From: an uncultured Bacteroidales bacterium
GTDB taxonomy: Bacteria > Bacteroidota > Bacteroidia > Bacteroidales > UBA932
Assembly: GCA_934726455.1 (NCBI GenBank)
Contig: CAKVDS010000006.1
Location: 1 to 64,000, forward strand
Direction of reading: 5' to 3'
Length of the DNA stretch: 64,000 bases
A model generated the notes under the pieces. The model did no database searches and was not told the origin of the DNA. It was given only the letters and a program-made list of their open reading frames with translations. A program made the position numbers and the translations under genes. Positions 59,198 through 64,000 of the stretch are shown here, piece by piece (positions within the stretch are counted from its first letter, which is position 1; each line of letters opens with the position of its first letter).

Positions 59198-60433
59198 ATG
59201 AAGACAAAACATTTTTTCCTGGCCGCGGCGGCACTCATTTCCGCGCTTGTGGCCTGCCAGAAGAAGACCGAGGATCTCGGTCCTGAAAAAGTAGAAATCA
59301 ACACTGCGGAAGTCTCTCTCCCGGCTGACGGAGGAGAAGCGACCGTAAATCTTACTTCGACAGTGGACTGGAAAGCCCAGATTCCTGCCGAAGCTCAGGA
59401 GTGGCTGGTTGTGACCCCTGATGAAGGCTCAGCCTCAGCATCCGCCCAGACCGTAAAGGTCAAGGCTCTCAAGAACGACGGTTATGACCGCAGCGCAGAA
59501 GTTGTGTTTGCAGGAAAAACTCTCACTGCAACCCTCAACCTCAAACAGACCGGAGCAAAGGGCGAGGAGGACGACGGCAAGATCACCAAGCCGGAGTCTG
59601 CTACCAAGGTGACCGTCAAGGAGTTCCTCTCCAAGGAGGTAAGCTCCAAGGTATGGTATGAACTTACCGGAAGCATCAGCAGCATAGCCGGTGCCGCCTA
59701 CGGCAACTTTTATCTCAAGGATGAGACCGGTGAAGTCTACATCTACGGTCTTGTCAAGGAGTGGGCTGACGGCGAGAACGACCAGTCATTCTCCGGAATC
59801 GGCCTCAAGGAGGGCGACATCGTCACCATCTGGACTCTCCGCGGAGAGTATCAGGGTACAGCCCAGGGCGGCGGCTCATCCACTTCGGGCGGTGCTCCTG
59901 CCATCTACAAGTCCCACAAGGCCGGCACAGGCGAGACCTATCCTGCCGGGACGGTCATCCTGACATTCCCGGACGAGAACAGTGCCAACAACAAGGTCAA
60001 CGGCTACGATGATCCGTGGACAGCCAAGATCGGCACGAATTCTTTCATAATGACAGGTTTTAATAATTACAACTGGGACGGATGGACCTATGTCCGCTGC
60101 GGACGCAAGAAGGCTGCTTCTGTGGCTTCCATCGCAGGCGAGACCCCGATTGTTGCCAAGGTAGCAAAGGTCCTGATGCGTCTGGACAAGGTCACTGTCT
60201 CTGATGTCAACTCAATCAAGCTTTCCGTATACTCGGACAAGGATTTAACCAAGGAGGTATGTACCCTTGACCCGGATGAAGCTATCGCTCAGGGCGAGAA
60301 GAGTTTCACCATCCCTGCCGCCTCTCAGGCTGCCGGCCTTTACTATAAGCTCACATTTGACTGCAAAATGAGCAGCGAGGGCAAGAACGGTTTCATCCAG
60401 ATTTCAAAAGTAATCTATGTGGCCGCTGAATAA
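59198..60433 (+). CDS. BACON-domain lipoprotein with OB-fold-like domain
   Basis: A 411-residue lipoprotein: lipobox ISALVACQKK, BACON-like domain about 30-120 (WLVVTPDEGSASASAQTV), one OB-fold-like domain about 130-230 whose core AYGNFYLKDETGEVYIYGL is plainly homologous to the repeats of the lipoprotein at 55965, and a C-terminal beta-rich domain of unknown type. The start at 59198 is set by the signal peptide. It overlaps the nuclease gene by 17 bases, so the two are co-translated. Confidence 0.8.
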   Translation: MKTKHFFLAAAALISALVACQKKTEDLGPEKVEINTAEVSLPADGGEATVNLTSTVDWKAQIPAEAQEWLVVTPDEGSASASAQTVKVKALKNDGYDRSAEVVFAGKTLTATLNLKQTGAKGEEDDGKITKPESATKVTVKEFLSKEVSSKVWYELTGSISSIAGAAYGNFYLKDETGEVYIYGLVKEWADGENDQSFSGIGLKEGDIVTIWTLRGEYQGTAQGGGSSTSGGAPAIYKSHKAGTGETYPAGTVILTFPDENSANNKVNGYDDPWTAKIGTNSFIMTGFNNYNWDGWTYVRCGRKKAASVASIAGETPIVAKVAKVLMRLDKVTVSDVNSIKLSVYSDKDLTKEVCTLDPDEAIAQGEKSFTIPAASQAAGLYYKLTFDCKMSSEGKNGFIQISKVIYVAAE

Positions 60434-61529
60434 GACCGCTGTAATATTCGTGCTGCTTCTCTCTCTCGCCTCCTGCAGCAAGCCGGAGGCGGAGGGAGAA
60501 GTCGCTTTTTCTGTGCCGCGCACTTCCCTTGGGGCGGATGCCGGCTCCCAGTTCATCAAGGTGACATCCTACACCTCATGGACCATCTCCATTTCCGAGG
60601 CATGGGCTTCCGTCAGCCAGGCGGAGGGCAGCGGTTCCGTCTCCGGGATCGAACTCTCATGGGAGGCGAACACCGGCAATGAGCGCAGCTGCACTGTCAT
60701 TCTCAGCAGTGCCGGCAAGAAGTTCAACGTGACCTTGACACAGGAGCGCAATTCGACAGTACTCGTCCCGGATACTCCAGCCGCATGGCTCGAACTTCCG
60801 GCAACTGCGGACAAGGATCTCTATTACTTCACCCACGACATGAGCCTCAACGGCAGGAAGGTACGCAACTATTCCTTCTACCTTGACCCTCAGGCGAAGC
60901 TTTCAAAGTGGGTGGCGTACCCTCTCAACAAGGATCTCAAGGGCTCCGGCTCCCGCACCAATGAGTGGGGACTTGACCCTAAGGTGCCGCAGGCCTACCA
61001 GCCGATCCTCTACAGCGGCTTCGGCGGTGGCTACCAGAGGGGACACCAGCTCCCGTCTGCCGACCGTCTGACCAAGGGAGCGAACGAGACTACGTTCTAT
61101 TTCACCAACATGACCCCGCAGCGCGGCGAGCTCAATGAGAACGCTTGGGCCACCCTCGAAGGGATGGTGCGCGAATGGAGCTACAAGACCGACACTCTCT
61201 ATGTGGTGACCGGAGCCGACTGGCGCGGTACGACCGAATATGCCCGTGACAATGTCGGGGCGCAGATTCCTGTCCCTGTCGGATACTACAAGGCCCTGCT
61301 TGCATACAAGGCTTCCGGTTTCGGCGAAGCCGGGAAGTATCTCGGGATAGCTTTCTGGTTTGACCACAAGGGCTATGACAACAGCACTGCTGCCATCATG
61401 GGCCAGTCCATGACCATCGACGCTCTCGAAGAGAAGCTCGGCATCGATTTCTTCGTCAACCTGCCTGCCGTCGCCGGCAAGGACCAGGCCGACAAGGTCG
61501 AGGCCGCGGTGGACAAGTGGTGGAAATAA
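60417..61529 (+). CDS. BACON-domain lipoprotein with DNA/RNA non-specific endonuclease domain
   Basis: A 370-residue lipoprotein: lipobox LSLASCSK (Cys20), BACON-like domain about 28-112, and a NUC1/Serratia-type beta-beta-alpha-metal nuclease about 125-370. The active site reads QRGHQLPSADR (His210), with the usual DRGH Asp replaced by Gln, then FYFTNMTPQRGELNENAW with the metal-binding Asn. It is probably a surface or periplasmic nuclease that cuts DNA and RNA. The Gln change may alter activity. It overlaps the preceding lipoprotein and precedes the M3 peptidase by 12 bases. Confidence 0.88.
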   Translation: MWPLNKTAVIFVLLLSLASCSKPEAEGEVAFSVPRTSLGADAGSQFIKVTSYTSWTISISEAWASVSQAEGSGSVSGIELSWEANTGNERSCTVILSSAGKKFNVTLTQERNSTVLVPDTPAAWLELPATADKDLYYFTHDMSLNGRKVRNYSFYLDPQAKLSKWVAYPLNKDLKGSGSRTNEWGLDPKVPQAYQPILYSGFGGGYQRGHQLPSADRLTKGANETTFYFTNMTPQRGELNENAWATLEGMVREWSYKTDTLYVVTGADWRGTTEYARDNVGAQIPVPVGYYKALLAYKASGFGEAGKYLGIAFWFDHKGYDNSTAAIMGQSMTIDALEEKLGIDFFVNLPAVAGKDQADKVEAAVDKWWK

Positions 61530-61541
61530 ATCATAAAGTAT

Positions 61542-63542
61542 ATGAAAAAAATCCTTTCAATCGCAGCAATAGCAATCGCAATGACAGCTTGCAGCAGAAC
61601 AAATCCGTTCCTTACGGAATGGGACACCCCTTACGGCATCCCTCCGTTCGACAAGATCAAGACATCAGACTATATACCGGCCATCAAGGCCGGAATCGAG
61701 GAGCAGAACGCTGAGATCGATGCAATCGTCTCCAACCCTGACACCCCGACATTCGACAACACCATCGCTCCGCTTGAACTCTCCGGCCGCACCCTCAGCC
61801 GTGTGCAGGGCGTGCTTTTCAATGTGAGCGAGACCGACCGCAGCGATGCTCTGGACGCGGTGCAGGACGAGGCCATCCCGATGCTCAGCGAGCACAGCGA
61901 CAACATCTCGTTCAACAAGGCCCTCTACAACCGTGTGGCCGCAGTCTACAACGCCGACCAGTCCTCCCTCACCAGGGAGCAGCAGATGGTACTCAAGAAG
62001 CACTACGACAGCTTCGCCCGCGAGGGCATAGGACTCCCAGAGGAGCAGCAGGCCAAACTCCGCGAGATCAACTCCCGCATGGCCGAGCTAACCCAGAAGA
62101 TAGGCAACAACATCCTCGCCGAGTCCAACGCGTTCAGCGAGAAGTTCGGATTCAGCGTGTCCTCCTACCCGGAGAAGATGACATCCACCGAAGACCGTGA
62201 ACTCCGCCGCCAGTACAACGAGGCCTACACCATGCGCGGACACAACGGCAATGCCAATGACAACCGCGCCCTCATCCTCGAACTCCTCGACAAGCGCATC
62301 CAGAAGGCGAAGATCCTAGGCTACGACAATCCTGCCGCCTACACCCTCGCCAACAAGATGGCCCACGACCCTCAGACCGTTGACAATTTCCTCGCGGGCA
62401 TCATGAAGGCCGCAGTTGCCAAGGCACAGGTCGAGCTCGCCGACATGCAGGCCGTCATGGACCAGGACATAAAGGACGGCAAACTCCCTGCCGACTCCAA
62501 GATCGAGCCTTGGGACTGGTGGTACTACGCCGAGAAGGTACGCAAGGCCAAGTATGACCTCGACGAGGCCCAGACCCGCCCTTATTTCAAGATAGACAAT
62601 GTGATGAACGGGGTGTTCATCGCAGCCAAGACCCTCTACGGGGTCAATATGGAGAAACTCGAAGGCGTGCCGTCATACAACCCGGAGAAGGTCACCACCT
62701 ACAAGGTCACGGCCGACGACGGCTCGCTCATCGGCATCTTCACCACGGACTACTTCCCTCGCGAGAGCAAGAGGGGCGGCGCATGGATGAACAACATCCG
62801 TGAGCAGTACGTTGACGCTCAGGGCAACGATGTCCGCCCGATTATCGTCAATGTGGGCAATCTCTCCGAGTACCTGAGCATTGACGAGGTGCAGACGGTG
62901 TTCCACGAGTTCGGCCATGCCCTGCACGGGCTTCTGTCCAAGTGCCACTATCCTTCTGTGAGCGGAACCAACGTGACCCGTGATTTCGTGGAGATGTTCT
63001 CACAGTTCAACGAGAACTGGGCTTTCCAGCCGGAACTCCTCGCCCAGTACGCCAAGAACGACAAGGGAGAGGTGATTCCTGCCGCGCTGGTCGAGAAGAT
63101 CAACAACGCGCTCAAGTTCAACCAGGGCTTCATGACCACCGAGCTCTGCGCCGCCTCCATCCTCGACATGAAGTGGCACGAGCTCAGCAGTGTGGAGGGT
63201 GTCGATATCGACAGTTTCGAAAAGAAAGCATGCGCTCAGATGGGGCTCATCCCGGAGATCGCACCGCGTTACCGCAGCACCTACTTCAACCATATCTTCG
63301 GCGGCAGCGGCTACAATGCCGGTTACTACGGTTACCTTTGGGCCGAGGTTCTCGACAAGGACGCGTTCAGCATCTTCGAGGCTTCTCCGAATGGGGTGTG
63401 GGATCTGGAGCTTGCCAAGAAGTTCAAGGAGACCTTCCTTGAGAAGGGCGGCTCCGAGGAGCCGATGGTGCTCTTCAAGTCTTTCGCCGGACGTGAGCCG
63501 GACTCGGCTGCCATGCTGCGCGGAAGAGGTTTGATTGACTAA
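61542..63542 (+). CDS. M3-family metallopeptidase, Dcp-like lipoprotein
   Basis: A 666-residue peptidyl-dipeptidase/oligopeptidase-type enzyme. The zinc site is VFHEFGHALHGLLS, followed downstream by the third ligand in the NVTRDFVEMFSQFNENW helix. The N-terminus is a lipoprotein signal (AIAMTACSRT), so it probably trims peptides in the periplasm or at the outer membrane. It follows the nuclease gene by 12 bases and gpmI starts 11 bases later. Confidence 0.92.
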   Translation: MKKILSIAAIAIAMTACSRTNPFLTEWDTPYGIPPFDKIKTSDYIPAIKAGIEEQNAEIDAIVSNPDTPTFDNTIAPLELSGRTLSRVQGVLFNVSETDRSDALDAVQDEAIPMLSEHSDNISFNKALYNRVAAVYNADQSSLTREQQMVLKKHYDSFAREGIGLPEEQQAKLREINSRMAELTQKIGNNILAESNAFSEKFGFSVSSYPEKMTSTEDRELRRQYNEAYTMRGHNGNANDNRALILELLDKRIQKAKILGYDNPAAYTLANKMAHDPQTVDNFLAGIMKAAVAKAQVELADMQAVMDQDIKDGKLPADSKIEPWDWWYYAEKVRKAKYDLDEAQTRPYFKIDNVMNGVFIAAKTLYGVNMEKLEGVPSYNPEKVTTYKVTADDGSLIGIFTTDYFPRESKRGGAWMNNIREQYVDAQGNDVRPIIVNVGNLSEYLSIDEVQTVFHEFGHALHGLLSKCHYPSVSGTNVTRDFVEMFSQFNENWAFQPELLAQYAKNDKGEVIPAALVEKINNALKFNQGFMTTELCAASILDMKWHELSSVEGVDIDSFEKKACAQMGLIPEIAPRYRSTYFNHIFGGSGYNAGYYGYLWAEVLDKDAFSIFEASPNGVWDLELAKKFKETFLEKGGSEEPMVLFKSFAGREPDSAAMLRGRGLID

Positions 63543-63553
63543 CACAATTCACA

Positions 63554-64000
63554 ATGGACAACAAGAAAGTACTTTTGATGATACTTGACGGCTGGGGAGA
63601 AGGCCGTCACGATCACTCCAATGCAATATATACCCAGGGGGCTCCGTATATTGACAGGCTTCGTGCGAGGTATCCGTTCTCCCACCTCCAGGCCTGCGGG
63701 GAGTATGTCGGCCTGCCGGCCGGGCAGATGGGCAACTCCGAAGTCGGGCACACCAACCTCGGCGCCGGGCGGGTGGTTTATCAGGATCTGGTCAAGATCA
63801 ATATGGCATGCCGGGATCACAAGCTCTTGGACAACAAGGAGATCAAGGCTGTCTATGACTATGTCAAGAAGAGCGGGAAGAAGCTCCATTTCTTCGGGCT
63901 CTGCTCCCACGGAGGGGTTCACTCTTCTCTTGACCATCTCTATGAGTTCCTCTCTGTAGCAAAGCAGGAGGGGCTTGACGATGTCTTTGTGCACTGCTTC
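63554..64000 (+). CDS. gpmI: 2,3-bisphosphoglycerate-independent phosphoglycerate mutase, 5' part
   Basis: The first 149 codons of a gene cut by the window edge. LMILDGWGEGRHDHSNAI binds Mn, and GQMGNSEVGHTNLGAGR carries the catalytic Ser. The later CSHGGVHSSLDHLYEF is also diagnostic. It interconverts 3- and 2-phosphoglycerate in glycolysis. No promoter is seen in the 11-base gap, so it may be read through from the M3 peptidase gene. Confidence 0.93.
   Translation, partial: MDNKKVLLMILDGWGEGRHDHSNAIYTQGAPYIDRLRARYPFSHLQACGEYVGLPAGQMGNSEVGHTNLGAGRVVYQDLVKINMACRDHKLLDNKEIKAVYDYVKKSGKKLHFFGLCSHGGVHSSLDHLYEFLSVAKQEGLDDVFVHCF

Overview
The window looks like a piece of a Bacteroidota (order Bacteroidales) chromosome. 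The reasons are: nearly every transcription unit is preceded by the Bacteroidota -7 box TAnnTTTG (usually TATATTTG or TATCTTTG); Shine-Dalgarno sequences are scarce; and the gene content is lineage-typical (GldH, an Oar-like TonB-dependent receptor, BACON-domain lipoproteins, a DUF2723 glycosyltransferase, a split transketolase, a PG0541-type efflux accessory protein). Most of it is dense housekeeping chromosome, with no rRNA operon, CRISPR array, phage or large mobile island. No gene-free stretch exceeds about 300 bases.

Layout. 0.2-4.3 kb: aldo/keto reductase, ComM, TsaE and an unknown lipoprotein. 4.4-9.3 kb: an ECF sigma factor with a membrane-anchored beta-barrel partner, a TPR protein, an EnvC-like protein and a phosphopantetheinyl transferase. 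9.4-14.6 kb: malate dehydrogenase, then a leftward fatty-acid operon (acyl ligase, FabF, FabZ-like, FabI). 14.8-18.4 kb: TrmN6, a LolD-like ATPase, tRNA-Pro(TGG) and a multi-pass membrane protein with an acyltransferase domain. 18.6-24.8 kb: split transketolase, LepA, a Zn/Cd ATPase and a small YqaA-like membrane protein. 24.8-28.5 kb: a REP-associated tyrosine transposase (RAYT) with its REP elements, then a leftward SUI1-DUF4271-HemD-RnpA-YidD operon. 28.5-34.8 kb: DUF2723 protein, RlmI-like methyltransferase, Pgk and Lgt. 34.8-41.7 kb: a tripartite RND pump with its PG0541 partner, thioredoxin and a small barrel. 41.7-46.8 kb: a tightly overlapping operon LOG - prenyl synthase - HolB - RicT - GldH - TrmB. 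46.9-52.4 kb: a small exported zinc-ribbon-like protein, a large outer-membrane barrel, and a leftward MetK-SmpB-MiaA operon. 52.6-63.5 kb: an Oar-like receptor, two BACON/OB-fold-like lipoproteins separated by a DUF4143-type ATPase, a BACON-nuclease lipoprotein and an M3 peptidase. The window ends inside gpmI.

The main accessory system is the REP/RAYT unit. A complex element of three hairpins sharing TTTGTCCGGC/GCCGGACAAA arms occurs at 18443-18576 and, inverted, at 24814-24947; the two copies differ at 4 of 134 positions with no gaps. A two-hairpin version lies at 25863-25945 and a diverged one at 46770-46851. The RAYT gene (24956-25861) sits between two copies, 8 bases after one and 1 base before the next. 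A second candidate system is the 52.6-61.5 kb locus, whose receptor, OB-fold-like lipoproteins and surface nuclease suggest capture and digestion of extracellular nucleic acid. A third observation is that seven genes have their -7 box only 4-8 bases before the start codon, which predicts leaderless or near-leaderless mRNAs.
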